Source: Beijerinckiaceae bacterium
GTDB lineage: Bacteria; Pseudomonadota; Alphaproteobacteria; Rhizobiales; Beijerinckiaceae
Assembly (NCBI GenBank): GCA_009773635.1
Contig: WSYC01000010.1
Span: 1 to 64,000 of the forward strand
Direction: 5' to 3'
DNA: 64,000 nucleotides
The first letter of the stretch is position 1; the number at the start of each line of letters is the position of its first letter. Shown piece by piece: positions 52,775-61,796 of this stretch. Made by a program: the position numbers and the translations under genes. Below the pieces are notes generated by a model, which saw nothing but the letters and a program-made list of their open reading frames with translations, had not been told where the DNA came from and searched no databases.

Positions 52775-53758
52775 TCAGTCCTCGCTCACCATCCCGCCGT
52801 CGTATTGGGCGGTGATGCGGCCGATGGCGGCGCGGACGCGGTCGTCAAAGCCGTCAGGCGCTTCCTGATCTTCCTGACCCGGAAAATCAGCCTTGCCAAC
52901 CAGCAGCGCGCGCAGGGCGTCGCCGGTTTCCATGCCGGCGGCCGGGGCGGATTTTGCCAGCAGCGCCATGATGCCGGCCTCGGACATCACACCGAGCGTT
53001 GCGAGGAACCCCTTGATCAGCCGTTCGGTGAGCGCCCGGTCCGGGTGCTCCGCATTCAGGTCCGGGCGGCCAAGCTCGTAATAGTGCTTCACCGCATCCC
53101 ATGGCGTAGGCGAGGTCGGAAACCGCGCCTTGAGCGCCTCCTCGGATTTTGGCACGTAAAACCGGTTAAGCCCGTCCGAGAAGGCGAAGAGGTAATCCTG
53201 TGCCAGCAGGATCGGCTCCCAGGCCTGCCATGCCTCGGCCATCGAGCCCGGCTGGATCGCCTCGATGCACAGCACGGAGGGGCGATTTTTCGCCCAATCC
53301 ATGCCATCGAGCACATCCGCCTCCGCGCCCTCGACGTCGATCTTCAGGAAATCGATGTGCGGCGCCCCGTGCTCGGCCAGCACGGCGCTCAACGGCCGGA
53401 TGCGCAACTCTTCTGTGGTATAGCCCGCGCCGAACTCCTGCGCGCCCTTGGCGTTGGATTCAACGATCGTGGAAAAGCCGTGCAGCCGGTCAACGACATG
53501 GAAGGCGACATGCCCTTCCACCTTGCCGACGAGATGATCGAGCACTGTGTCGCGTGGGCGAATTTTCGCGTAGAGCCGGGCCAGCCTGGCTTGCGGTTCA
53601 ACAACCAGCCCGCGCCAGCCCTTCAGGTAAAAATGGAAGCTGACATTGTCCGCGACCGGATGCCCGCCACCGACATCAACGTAAAACCCGCCGCTGCGGT
53701 CCCCGAGAACGCGATCAAGGTGGAAGTCCTCGAGGCACTGGGCGTAGGAAAGCTGCAT
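52775..53758 (-). CDS. FkbM family methyltransferase
   Basis: The 327-residue protein starts with QLSYAQCLEDFHLDRVLGDRSGGFYVDVGGGHPVADNVSFHFYLKGWRGLVVEPQ, the FkbM pattern with an SAM-binding VDVGGGHP, and continues with HIDFLKIDVEGAEADVLDGMDW. It would methylate a sugar or small polar group. The C-terminal third (YYELGRPDLNAEHPDRALTERLIKGFLATLG) is not part of the core and may be a tetratricopeptide-like tail. It converges on cckA. In a flagellar cluster a role in modifying flagellin glycans is possible, but no glycosyltransferase is near. Confidence 0.83.
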   Translation of the reverse strand: MQLSYAQCLEDFHLDRVLGDRSGGFYVDVGGGHPVADNVSFHFYLKGWRGLVVEPQARLARLYAKIRPRDTVLDHLVGKVEGHVAFHVVDRLHGFSTIVESNAKGAQEFGAGYTTEELRIRPLSAVLAEHGAPHIDFLKIDVEGAEADVLDGMDWAKNRPSVLCIEAIQPGSMAEAWQAWEPILLAQDYLFAFSDGLNRFYVPKSEEALKARFPTSPTPWDAVKHYYELGRPDLNAEHPDRALTERLIKGFLATLGVMSEAGIMALLAKSAPAAGMETGDALRALLVGKADFPGQEDQEAPDGFDDRVRAAIGRITAQYDGGMVSED

Positions 53759-54059
53759 GGAAACCCGCTTCGAAAGATGTCTGCCCCAACGCTTACGGTG
53801 TCGCAGGCGACAAGGCAAATCAGAACCGGGGAAGCAGGTTTACGGGCAGGAATGTCAGTGTTTTTGGATTGCCCGCGGGGTGCCGCATCACGTAATTGCA
53901 TCGCCGGGCGGGCCACTTGTCGCCCTTTTCAAAGCCCGTTGCGTGACGACGCCCTTGAGCTGAGCATATTTCGCTCCCTGAAGCGCAACCGCCAATTCGA
54001 CCGATACCGTGCGGTCGGCAAGGGCTCATCAGGCCTTTGCGGCGTGATGCTCAGGCGCT
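53759..54059. other. Intergenic stretch between fkbM and the flaG-like gene
   Basis: I see no gene and no clear repeat or hairpin with a T run in these 301 bp. The fkbM promoter probably lies here. Confidence 0.4.
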
Positions 54060-54395
54060 CTAGTGCTCTTCGGTGGATTTGATGTAGGCGCGCAGCTTGA
54101 GAAGCGATTCGTAGGGGTATTGCGCGACGGTTGCCCGGGTTTCCGCATCGATGACCTTGTAGACGAGATCACCGGTTTCGCGGTCGGTCTCGATCGAGCT
54201 CTCGCGCGGCTTGGGCATGCCGGCTTCGGCAAACCGGCGATCACGGTTCCAACGGGATTGTTCTGCGCCAACCTGGGCAGAAACGGCGACGGGGGCGGCC
54301 AACTCGGTCCGCACTGCCTCCCGCACCGGCGCGGCATCCTGACGTCCGGTCGCGATGGGCATGTGAGGCACCGCACTCGTTAGGCGGGTATCCAT
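54060..54395 (-). CDS. FlaG-like small flagellar protein
   Basis: The 111-residue protein ends with a FlaG-type domain: SSIETDRETGDLVYKVIDAETRATVAQYPYESLLKLRAYIKS, in which D-TG-LVYKVID and QYP-E-LLKLRAYI are the conserved pieces. ATG 54395 has GCGAG upstream. FlaG proteins affect filament length or are found close to fliD/flagellin genes. In this cluster it stands alone between fkbM and the flgI operon. Confidence 0.7.
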   Translation of the reverse strand: MDTRLTSAVPHMPIATGRQDAAPVREAVRTELAAPVAVSAQVGAEQSRWNRDRRFAEAGMPKPRESSIETDRETGDLVYKVIDAETRATVAQYPYESLLKLRAYIKSTEEH

Positions 54396-54605
54396 GACAT
54401 AACTCGCTTTCGGCAGACATCCATGTTCTGCCAATGCCCAATCTAAGGGAGTGCGTCTTTAGGTTTCGTTCAGAAAGATGGTTGAGATAGGCTGAATCTT
54501 TTTGCGAAATTTAGATCGAAATTAATGTTTATGTTGCAGCCGGACGCCCGAAATGTCCGGCGCGAATCACCGAAGCCGCTGTGCCCGAGAACAGGAGGCT
54601 GCAAC

Positions 54606-54634
54606 GAAAATCGCCCGTCCGGGGGACGGGCGAT
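54606..54634 (-). terminator. Terminator of the flgI-flgJ-flgN-like operon
   Basis: On the minus strand ATCGCCCGTCC-CCC-GGACGGGCGAT is an eleven-pair perfect stem followed by TTTTCG. It lies about 50 bp past the stop of the FlgN-like gene. Confidence 0.8.
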
Positions 54635-54686
54635 GCTGGAATTCAGGCCGGGTCTGCGACAGGCCCGGGTAGCCGAGCGCGCCTGA

Positions 54687-55172
54687 TCAGGAAACTTTCG
54701 AGAGCGAAAGCGGTGCCGTGCCCGGTTTGTGGGTGATGCCGCCGCGGCTGGCATAAACCCTGGGGCTTGAATTCTGGCCGATTGAATCCGCGAGATCGCG
54801 CAACAGTCCTTCTGAAACGGTGCGGGCTGTCGCCACAACCGCCATGTTCAGCGCCATTTTGGACGAGAACGCCTCGTGGCGGCTGCGCAGGGCATCGAGA
54901 TCATCGGGCTGGAAGCGCCCGATGGCGATCGCGTTGGTTTTCAGAGCCTCAAGGCAGCGCGTGTAAGCAAAGGCTGCCTCATTCTTCTCGACAGCCATGC
55001 CGAGCGCCTCGCGCACCTTGCCGACCTTGAACAGACGCGTCTCCTCGTCGATCAGGGGTTCGAGGCGATCGAGGGCATCGACGGCCGATGCGACCAGCTG
55101 TTCCGCTTCATCGGGGGTCGAAACCCTCAAGCGGGTGTCGACGCGCTCAGCGATTGGACCTTTGGACCGCAT
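54687..55172 (-). CDS. FlgN-like flagellar chaperone
   Basis: The 161-residue, mostly helical protein (STPDEAEQLVASAVDALDRLEPLIDEETRLFKVGKVREALGMAVEKNEAAFAYTRCLEALK) has the helical EE-T-L-K pattern of FlgN-type export chaperones. A C-terminal tail of about 40 residues is not conserved. It overlaps the end of flgJ by 26 bp, so it belongs to the flgI operon. FlgN-type chaperones escort hook-filament junction proteins, which are not encoded in this window. Confidence 0.62.
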   Translation of the reverse strand: MRSKGPIAERVDTRLRVSTPDEAEQLVASAVDALDRLEPLIDEETRLFKVGKVREALGMAVEKNEAAFAYTRCLEALKTNAIAIGRFQPDDLDALRSRHEAFSSKMALNMAVVATARTVSEGLLRDLADSIGQNSSPRVYASRGGITHKPGTAPLSLSKVS

Positions 55173-55503
55173 GGGTAGACGACTCCTGATGACGCAACAT
55201 TTCACGATAGATGGCCGGAGCGAGGCCGATGCCGCCCTTGGCCGAGACTGTTTTTCCGTATTCCTCGATCAGCATGCCGCGCCAGGAATCCTGGCCGGTT
55301 GCGGCGGTGCCCATCTGGCCTTCGCCCTTGATGCCTTCGAACATCGTGCCGATCATCGTCTGGAAGAAGTTGGCCTCGAGGCCCTGCGCGGTTTCCCACG
55401 CCTTCTTGTTGACCGGCATGCCCTTGGGCAGCTTGCCGGCGGCCTTGGCCTGCTGGATCTCGAGCGCGAAGTTGGGGTTGGAAGCAATCGGTGCGGCACC
55501 CAT
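55147..55503 (-). CDS. flgJ: Rod-binding FlgJ-like protein (no muramidase domain)
   Basis: The 118-residue protein corresponds to the N-terminal rod-binding domain only: KKAWETAQGLEANFFQTMIGTMFEGIKGEGQMGTAATGQDSWRGMLIEEYGKTVSAKGGIGLAPAIYREMLRHQ. As in other alphaproteobacteria the peptidoglycan hydrolase domain of enteric FlgJ is absent. Its ATG overlaps the flgI stop (TGATG). It caps the rod during assembly. Confidence 0.87.
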   Translation of the reverse strand: MGAAPIASNPNFALEIQQAKAAGKLPKGMPVNKKAWETAQGLEANFFQTMIGTMFEGIKGEGQMGTAATGQDSWRGMLIEEYGKTVSAKGGIGLAPAIYREMLRHQESSTHAVQRSNR

Positions 55504-56657
55504 CACATCACCTCGATGTCGGCCTGGAGGGCACCGGATGCCTTGATCGCCTGCAGGATCGAGATCAGATCGCGCGGGCCAACCCCGAGGGCGTTGAGAC
55601 CATCGACCAGTTCGCGCAGCGAGACGCTGTCTTTCACGATCGCAAGCTTCTTCTTGTCGTCGGTGTCGACGCGGACCCCGGTGCGGGGCACCACCACGGT
55701 CTGGCCGCGGGAGAAGGGTTCGGGCTGGCTGACTTCCGGCGCTTCGGTGATCGTGACCGTCAGGTTGCCCTGCGCCACTGCCACCTGGCTCACCTTCACG
55801 TCTTTGCCCATCACGATGATGCCGGAGCGCTCATCGACGATGACGCGGGCGCGCTGGTCGGGCTCGATGCGCAGCTGCTCGACTTCGGTCAGCAGGCGGA
55901 TCATGTTGCCCTGGAAGTTGCGCGGCACCTGCACTGATACCGTCGAGGGGTCGGTCGGCTCGGCCGAATCAGCGCCGAGGAAATCGTTGATCGCGGCGGC
56001 GACGCGGCGGGCCGTTGTCAGATCCGGGTTGCGCAACGACAGGCGCAGGTTCTGGAGATTGTTGAGCCGGAAGTCGACTTCACGCTCGATCAACGCGCCA
56101 TTGGCGATGCGCCCGACCGTGGGTACACCGCGCGTAACCTTGGCGGCATCGCCCTCGGCCGCGAAGCCGGAGATCGCAAGGCTGCCCTGCGCCACGGCGT
56201 AAACCTCGCCATCGGCACCGAGCAGTGGTGTTGCCAGCAATGTCGCGCCCTGCAGCGATTTTGAATCGCACATCGCGGACACCGTGACATCAAGGCGGGT
56301 GCCTTGCGTCGCGAACGCCTGCAGGTTCGCGGTGACCATCACCGCCGCCATGTTCGCGGTGCGCATGTTGGCGCCGCGCGTGTTGACGCCGAGACGTTCC
56401 ATCATCGCGGTCAGCGACTGCTTGGTCATCGGGCAGTTGTTGAGGGTGTCGCCGGTGCCGTTGAGGCCGGTGACGAGGCCGTAGCCGACGAGCTGGTTCT
56501 CGCGGACGCCTTCGATCTGGGCGAGATCCTTGATCCGCGACAGGGCGGAGGCGTCCTGTGCGCCGAACATGCCCATGGTCAGGGCGCCAAGCCCGAGCCC
56601 GATCGCGATATCGCGCATCAGGCTCCTCATCGGGAGAGAACGTGCCTTCGTGCTCAT
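55503..56657 (-). CDS. flgI: Flagellar P-ring protein FlgI
   Basis: The 384-residue periplasmic protein has a signal (IAIGLGLGALTMGMFGAQDASA), then LSRIKDLAQIEGVRENQLVGYGLVTGLNGTGDT, MTKQSLTAMMERLGVN and a C-terminal VSLRELVDGLNALGVGPRDLISILQAIKASGALQADIEVM, the FlgI signature. ATG 56657 has AGGAG ten bases upstream; ATG 56630 is an alternative. The assembled ring is a bushing in the peptidoglycan layer. Confidence 0.95.
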   Translation of the reverse strand: MSTKARSLPMRSLMRDIAIGLGLGALTMGMFGAQDASALSRIKDLAQIEGVRENQLVGYGLVTGLNGTGDTLNNCPMTKQSLTAMMERLGVNTRGANMRTANMAAVMVTANLQAFATQGTRLDVTVSAMCDSKSLQGATLLATPLLGADGEVYAVAQGSLAISGFAAEGDAAKVTRGVPTVGRIANGALIEREVDFRLNNLQNLRLSLRNPDLTTARRVAAAINDFLGADSAEPTDPSTVSVQVPRNFQGNMIRLLTEVEQLRIEPDQRARVIVDERSGIIVMGKDVKVSQVAVAQGNLTVTITEAPEVSQPEPFSRGQTVVVPRTGVRVDTDDKKKLAIVKDSVSLRELVDGLNALGVGPRDLISILQAIKASGALQADIEVM

Positions 56658-56990
56658 CGTCTTGCTGCTCCTGCGGCCGTCTTTGGCGTTTGTTCGAAGA
56701 AAAACTGGTGAACGTACGCGAGACAGGAGCCGTTCAGGCACTTTGCTAGCGAAGCGCGTGCCAACAGAGAAGCAGGATCAAGATGTTGAAAAACAACATG
56801 ATTATTTCTATCGGGGTTGGTCGTTCTTGCCGGAAGGCCATGCGGAATTTGCCTACCCGGCAAAAATGTCCCTGTATGGTTACCGCTGCTTAACCAGCTT
56901 GAGCGATCATCCTTCCAACGAAGCGGCAGATGGCGGCGCAATCTCCGGGTTGCGGCTACCGTCCAAGAGCAGGATCGCAAGAAGCGAAGC
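56658..56990. promoter_or_regulatory. Divergent promoter region between flgI and fliX
   Basis: It contains the perfect inverted repeat TTTGCC-TACCC-GGCAAA (56848-56864), inside the phrase ACCCGGCAAAAATGTCC that resembles ACCCGGCAAAAACGGAC before fliL. It also holds GGTTA-N8-TAACC (56878-56895), which includes TTAACC. The upstream extension of the fliX frame through this region is not coding by content. Confidence 0.45.
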
Positions 56991-57425
56991 ATGATGCGCA
57001 TTGGTGATCAGAAGTCTGTAAGTGCGACGGGCAGCGCACGCGGCGGCAGGGGAGCTGCTTCGACCGGGGGGGCCCGGTTCACGCTTGATGCCGGCGCGAC
57101 AGCGGCCAAGATTGAGTCACAGGCGCCGATTTCCATCCTCGGCGGGCTTGAAGCGCTGATCGCCATCAAATCCGAGGACAACACGCGCGAGAAACGTCGC
57201 CGCAGCGTCCGGCGCGGGCAAAGCATGCTCGATGTGCTGGATGAGCTGAAGATTTCGCTTCTGGCGGGCCGCCTGCCGCCGGATCTTCAGGCTCGGCTTG
57301 GCGCTACCTTGCGCGAAGGCTGGCCGAGCGGCGACCCCCAGCTTGACGGAATCATTGATTCAATCGAGCTGCGGGCAGAAGTTGAACTTGCCAAGCTCAA
57401 GCAGGCGCAAAAGCGCGAGCGCTGA
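56991..57425 (+). CDS. fliX: Class II flagellar assembly regulator FliX
   Basis: The 144-residue protein has a low-complexity N-terminal third and the FliX core: SILGGLEALIAIKSEDNTREKRRRSVRRGQSMLDVLDELKISLLAGRLPPDLQARLGATLREGWPSGDPQLDGIIDSIELRAEVELAKL. In Caulobacter FliX couples basal-body assembly to transcription of later flagellar genes through FlbD. It diverges from flgI and precedes dksA, an order kept in many alphaproteobacteria. A second ATG at 56994 is possible. Confidence 0.9.
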   Translation: MMRIGDQKSVSATGSARGGRGAASTGGARFTLDAGATAAKIESQAPISILGGLEALIAIKSEDNTREKRRRSVRRGQSMLDVLDELKISLLAGRLPPDLQARLGATLREGWPSGDPQLDGIIDSIELRAEVELAKLKQAQKRER

Positions 57426-57604
57426 ATTTCCGATCTCATTTCTCCCGGGATTGCCGCATTTTCAGGCGATAGTTGCGCCAAAATCTATGCTGCGATGCGG
57501 TAGTTAGGGCTTTTCCGCGATTTTTCCAAACCCGTGATTGTTTCGTCATACGGGTGGCTGTATACCCCGCGCCATAACGTTCGACTTTGCGAAGAGGCAT
57601 GGCG

Positions 57605-58045
57605 ATGTCGATTATGGAAGCTAGGAAAAAGGGCGTCTCGCTGGACAGGGGCTATCGCCCTTCCGACAGCGAACCCTTCATGAATGACCGGCAGCGCGAA
57701 TATTTCCGACGCAAGCTGAAGGACTGGAAAGAGGAAATCATCCGCGATTCCGAACTCACGCTGACAGCGATGCAGAGTGATACCGATTCGCATCCCGATC
57801 TCGTCGATCGCGCATCCTCGGAAGGGGATCGTGCCATCGAGCTTCGGGCGCGGGACCGTCAGCGCAAGCTGATCGCCAAGATCGATGCGGCACTCTCGCG
57901 CATCGAGGATGGCTCCTACGGCTACTGCGAGGAGACGGGGGAACCCATCAGCCTCGCGCGGCTTGATGCCCGCCCGATCGCGACACTCTCGATCGAGGCG
58001 CAGGAACGGCACGAGCGCCGTGAGAAAATTTACCGGGACGATTGA
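57605..58045 (+). CDS. dksA: RNA polymerase-binding regulator DksA
   Basis: The 146-residue protein shows the coiled coil (NDRQREYFRRKLKDWKEEIIRDSELTLTAMQSDTDSHPDLVDRASSEGDRAIELRARDRQRKLIAKIDAALSRIEDG) and the globular end YGYCEETGEPISLARLDARPIATLSIEAQERHERREKIY. Acidic Asp residues at the coiled-coil tip are present. Of the zinc-site cysteines only the first (YCEE) remains; the others read Thr, Leu and Ser. DksA works with ppGpp at the polymerase secondary channel. AAGAGG lies seven bases before ATG 57605; ATG 57599 is the alternative. Confidence 0.93.
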   Translation: MSIMEARKKGVSLDRGYRPSDSEPFMNDRQREYFRRKLKDWKEEIIRDSELTLTAMQSDTDSHPDLVDRASSEGDRAIELRARDRQRKLIAKIDAALSRIEDGSYGYCEETGEPISLARLDARPIATLSIEAQERHERREKIYRDD

Positions 58046-58063
58046 TCGTATCCGGTGCGGAAC

Positions 58064-58086
58064 AGGGGGCTTCGGCCCCCTTTTTT
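58064..58086 (+). terminator. dksA terminator
   Basis: AGGGGGC-TTCG-GCCCCCT followed by six or more T is a compact, very stable UUCG-capped intrinsic terminator about 20 bp after the stop. Confidence 0.92.
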
Positions 58087-58164
58087 CGTTTTCGCCCGCG
58101 CGCTGCCGCCCGGCGCTTCCATTGCCGGTGATATCGGCTAGCTTCCTTCGAAAGGGGGGACGGC

Positions 58165-60201
58165 ATGCCGGAAGGAGCGATGCGGACAAGAGCGGGGGAA
58201 CGACGCGGTTTTCTGAGTCTCGGCAGTTTTCTGAGCCTTAGCTTGCCGCGCCTGCTCGGCCTTTTCGTGCTGCTCGCGCTCACGACGATCAAATACTCCG
58301 ATCCAGCGCCGCTTGAGCGCCTGCGCCTTGCGCTTTTTGATCGATACATGATCGAAAAACCGCGTGCCGCCGGCCCATCGCCGGTCGTCATCCTCGATAT
58401 CGACGAGCGGAGCCTCGCGAAATTCGGCCAATGGCCCTGGTCGCGCGCGCTCATGGCACGGATTGTTACCGAGGCCGGTCAGGCGGGCGCAGCCGCCATC
58501 GGGTTTGATATCGTTTTCCCGGAACCGGACCGGCTGTCGCCGCCGGTACTGGCGAAAACCCTGCCGTCGCTGACACCGGACATGGCCGCACGCCTCGGGG
58601 GCGAACCGGACACCGATGTTGCCTTCGCCACCGCGATTGCCGGCGCGCGGGTGGTTCTGGGGCGTTCCGGGCTGCCGAACGCCACGCCTGCAGGCGAGGG
58701 AGTGGACCCCCATATGCCGATCGCGATGATCGGCGGCGAATCGCTCGACCTGCTGCCCTCCTATCCCGGCGTCCTGCGCAATCTGCCGGTGCTGGAAAAG
58801 GCGGCGGCGGGGGTGGGGCTCTTCTCGATCCTGCCGGAACCGGATGGCATCATCCGCCGCGTGCCGCTCGCCTTCGGCATCGGCGGGGTTGTCCGTCCGG
58901 CGCTGGCGATTGAACTCCTGCGTGTTGCGACCGGCGGGGATGCGCTGGCGATCAAGCGCGATTCCGCCGGGATTTCCGGCTTCATCGTCGGCGGCACGCT
59001 GATCCCGACCGAGCGCGACGGGCGCTTCTGGATCAATTTTTCCCGGCATGATCCGGCGCGGTTCATCCCGGTCGTCGATCTCATCGAGGGTAAAGTTCCG
59101 GCTGAACAGTTGCGAGGCCGGCTGGTGCTCGTGGGGTCATCGGCCATCGGGTTGCAGGACTTGCGCCCGACGCCACTCGACCGGGCGATGCCCGGCGTCG
59201 AAATCCATGCGCAGGTGCTGGAGACAATCCTCTCCGGCACGACGCTGATGCGGCCGCACTATGCGCTCGGTGCGGAAATTCTCGCCGGCGCGCTCCTCGG
59301 TCTGATCATGATCGTGCTGGTGCCACGACTGGGCACGTTGCCGGTGCTGGCGCTCGGTGCGGCACTTGCTGCCGTCACCTGGCACGCCGGGCGCTATCTC
59401 TTCGATACGCGTGGGCTATTGTTCGACGTCGTTTACCCGCTGGTGGCGGGGATTTGTGTGTTTCTGACGCTGGTTTTTGCCAATTACTGGCGCGAGGAAC
59501 GGCAGAAGCGCGAGATCCGCGCCGCCTTCCAGCATTATCTCGCACCGAGCCTCGTCGAGCGCCTCGTGCGGGAGCCGGCGCTCTTGCGGCTTGGCGGCGA
59601 GACGCGCGATCTTACCGTGCTGTTCTCGGATGTGCGGGGTTTCACGGCGGTTGCGGAAAGCTATCACGACGATCCGCAGGCGCTCACAGCGTTGATGAAC
59701 CGGCTGCTCTCGCCGCTGTCGGATGCCATCATCCGCACCGGCGGCACGATCGACAAATACATGGGTGACGCCGTGATGGCGTTCTGGAATGCGCCGCTCG
59801 ACGAGCCCGATCATGCCGGGAAAGCCGCGTTCGCCGCGCTCGACATGCGTCAGCGGCTCGAGGCGCTCGACGCCGCGCGGGCCGAAGAGGCGCGGGCGGC
59901 AGGGCGCGCGCATCTGCCGCTTGAGATCGGCATCGGCATCAATTCCGGCCCCTGCGTCGTCGGCAACATGGGCTCCGAATTCCGCTTCGATTACACGGCG
60001 CTGGGCGACACCGTGAACCTCGCCTCCCGCCTTGAAGAGCTGACAGCGGAGTTCGGCGTGCCGATCATCGTCGGGGCGGAGACCGCACGCCAGATCGAAG
60101 GACGCTTCGATCTCGATGCCCTTGGCGATGTGCGGATCCGTGGCCGGCAGGAGCCAGAGCGGCTGTTCGCGCTCAAGGGCGTGCGGCCTCAGCCCGCCTG
60201 A
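58165..60201 (+). CDS. CHASE2-domain class III adenylate cyclase
   Basis: The 678-residue membrane enzyme has a first helix (LPRLLGLFVLLALTTI), an extracytoplasmic CHASE2 domain (PSPVVILDIDERSLAKFGQWPWSRALMARIV... GFDIVFPEPD; later FWINFSRHDPARF and GRLVLVGSSAIGLQDLRPTPLDRAMPGVEIHAQVLETIL), three helices (about residues 365-445), and a C-terminal cyclase domain. Metal-binding Asp489 (VLFSDVRGFTAV) and Asp535 (GTIDKYMGDAVMAFWNAP), Lys531 and Thr611 (DYTALGDTVNLASRLEEL) fit adenylate specificity. It would make cAMP in response to an outside signal. It is a single gene after the dksA terminator. Confidence 0.92.
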   Translation: MPEGAMRTRAGERRGFLSLGSFLSLSLPRLLGLFVLLALTTIKYSDPAPLERLRLALFDRYMIEKPRAAGPSPVVILDIDERSLAKFGQWPWSRALMARIVTEAGQAGAAAIGFDIVFPEPDRLSPPVLAKTLPSLTPDMAARLGGEPDTDVAFATAIAGARVVLGRSGLPNATPAGEGVDPHMPIAMIGGESLDLLPSYPGVLRNLPVLEKAAAGVGLFSILPEPDGIIRRVPLAFGIGGVVRPALAIELLRVATGGDALAIKRDSAGISGFIVGGTLIPTERDGRFWINFSRHDPARFIPVVDLIEGKVPAEQLRGRLVLVGSSAIGLQDLRPTPLDRAMPGVEIHAQVLETILSGTTLMRPHYALGAEILAGALLGLIMIVLVPRLGTLPVLALGAALAAVTWHAGRYLFDTRGLLFDVVYPLVAGICVFLTLVFANYWREERQKREIRAAFQHYLAPSLVERLVREPALLRLGGETRDLTVLFSDVRGFTAVAESYHDDPQALTALMNRLLSPLSDAIIRTGGTIDKYMGDAVMAFWNAPLDEPDHAGKAAFAALDMRQRLEALDAARAEEARAAGRAHLPLEIGIGINSGPCVVGNMGSEFRFDYTALGDTVNLASRLEELTAEFGVPIIVGAETARQIEGRFDLDALGDVRIRGRQEPERLFALKGVRPQPA

Positions 60202-61676
60202 TCCTGCTTCGCCATGGACGCGACGGCTTTCGCGGCGCCATCGCGGAAGAGCGCCGTCAGCGCTGTTGTCACCGGCTTGGTGAAACGCGGGTCGGCCGAA
60301 AGGTCAGTGCCGAAAATCTCCGGGATGCCGAACAGCGCCGGTGCCAGCCGGTCGGCGACAGGGCCGGCCGCTGCCGCCACACCGGCCAGCCGCGCAGCCA
60401 GCGGATCACGCACGTCGATGGGCGCGCCCTTCTCGTCGGTGCCGGAAACGTAGCGCATCCAGCCGGCGACGCCGAGCGCGAGGCGGTCGACGGGCGCCCC
60501 GGTCTTCAGCCGGTCCCGGATGGTGCCGAGCAGGCGCTGCGGCAGCTTCTGCGAGCCATCCATGGCGATCTGCCACGTCCGGTGCCGCAGGGCCGGGTTG
60601 CGGAACCGTTCGATGAGCGCGCCCTTGTAACCATCAAGATCGGTACCGGCTGGCATCGCCAGCGTCGGGGTGATCTCCTCGTCCATCATCGCGCGGATCA
60701 TCGTCGCAAAAGCCGGATCGGCCATCGTCTCCGCGACCGTCTCGTGGCCCGCGAGATAGCCGAGATAGGCGATGGTGGAATGCGCGCCGTTCAGCAGGCG
60801 CAGCTTCATATGCTCGAAGGGTGTGACATCCCGAACCATCTCGACGCCGGAGAGCGCAAGATCAGGCCGGCCGGCGGGAAATACGTCCTCGACCACCCAT
60901 TGCAGGAAAGGCTCGGTAACCACCGGCCAGCGGTCTTCCAGCCCGAGCGCGGCGGAAATCCGTGCGCGATCCTCATCCGTTGTCGCCGGAACGATGCGGT
61001 CGACCATGCTCGCCGGGCAGGCAACCTCGCCCGCGACCCATTGGCCGAAATCCTTGTCGAGAAGCTGTGCGAAACGGTCGATCACCCGCTTCACGGTGCG
61101 GCCGTTGGCGGGCAGGTTGTCGCAGCACAGCACCGTGAACGGCGAAAGCCCCGCTGCGCGCCGGAGCCGCAGCGCCTTGGCGAGGTAGCCGATCGCGGAG
61201 CGCGGCGCGTCGGGGTGGGCGAGATCATGCAGGATATCCGGATGGACCTCGTTGAGCGTGCCGGTCGCCGGGTCGTGACAATAGCCTTTCTCGGTCACCG
61301 TCAGCGAGACGATCCGCGTCGCCGGGGCCGCCATGCGCGCGAGCAGCGCGGCAGGTTTTTCCGGCGCGACATGGCATTCGTGGAGCGCACCGATGATGCG
61401 GAGCTGTTCACCCGCAGCGGAGCGGACCGCCAGCGTGTAGAGATTGTCCTGTGCCGCCAGTGCATCGCGCGTGTCGGCGGAGCGCAGGCTCGCGCCGGCA
61501 ATGGCCCAGCCTTTTTCGCCGCGTGCAAGGCAATCCTCGATCACCACCGCCTGATGCGCGCGGTGGAACGCGCCGACACCCAGATGCACGATCCCGATCT
61601 CGGCCGCACTCCGGTCATAGGTCGGGCGCAGCACGGATTCCGGCAGATTGGCCAGCGTGGCGGCGGAAAGGCGCAT
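60189..61676 (-). CDS. Mannitol dehydrogenase/UxuB family oxidoreductase
   Basis: The 495-residue NAD-dependent polyol or hexuronate dehydrogenase has IVHLGVGAFHRAHQAVVIEDCLARGEKGWAIAGASLRS at the N-terminus, VLCCDNLPANGRTVKRVIDRFA near residue 185, and the catalytic VTPFEHMKLRLLNGAHSTIAYLGYLAGHETVAETM (Lys and His in KLRLLNGAHS). ATG 61676 has CGGAG nine bases upstream. Family members act on mannitol, fructuronate or tagaturonate. The divergent FCD regulator and TRAP importer point to a hexuronate such as fructuronate. It converges on the cyclase gene, the two ends overlapping by 13 bp. Confidence 0.87.
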   Translation of the reverse strand: MRLSAATLANLPESVLRPTYDRSAAEIGIVHLGVGAFHRAHQAVVIEDCLARGEKGWAIAGASLRSADTRDALAAQDNLYTLAVRSAAGEQLRIIGALHECHVAPEKPAALLARMAAPATRIVSLTVTEKGYCHDPATGTLNEVHPDILHDLAHPDAPRSAIGYLAKALRLRRAAGLSPFTVLCCDNLPANGRTVKRVIDRFAQLLDKDFGQWVAGEVACPASMVDRIVPATTDEDRARISAALGLEDRWPVVTEPFLQWVVEDVFPAGRPDLALSGVEMVRDVTPFEHMKLRLLNGAHSTIAYLGYLAGHETVAETMADPAFATMIRAMMDEEITPTLAMPAGTDLDGYKGALIERFRNPALRHRTWQIAMDGSQKLPQRLLGTIRDRLKTGAPVDRLALGVAGWMRYVSGTDEKGAPIDVRDPLAARLAGVAAAAGPVADRLAPALFGIPEIFGTDLSADPRFTKPVTTALTALFRDGAAKAVASMAKQDQAG

Positions 61677-61796
61677 CGAAAACGCTCCGGAAGAGATGCA
61701 ATATCCCGGACATGGCAGGCGGAAGGCGTGCTGTCCAGCAACTTGTATGGTAGTTCGATTGTTGACACACCCGCCAAGCTCGGTCAATCTTGGTCT

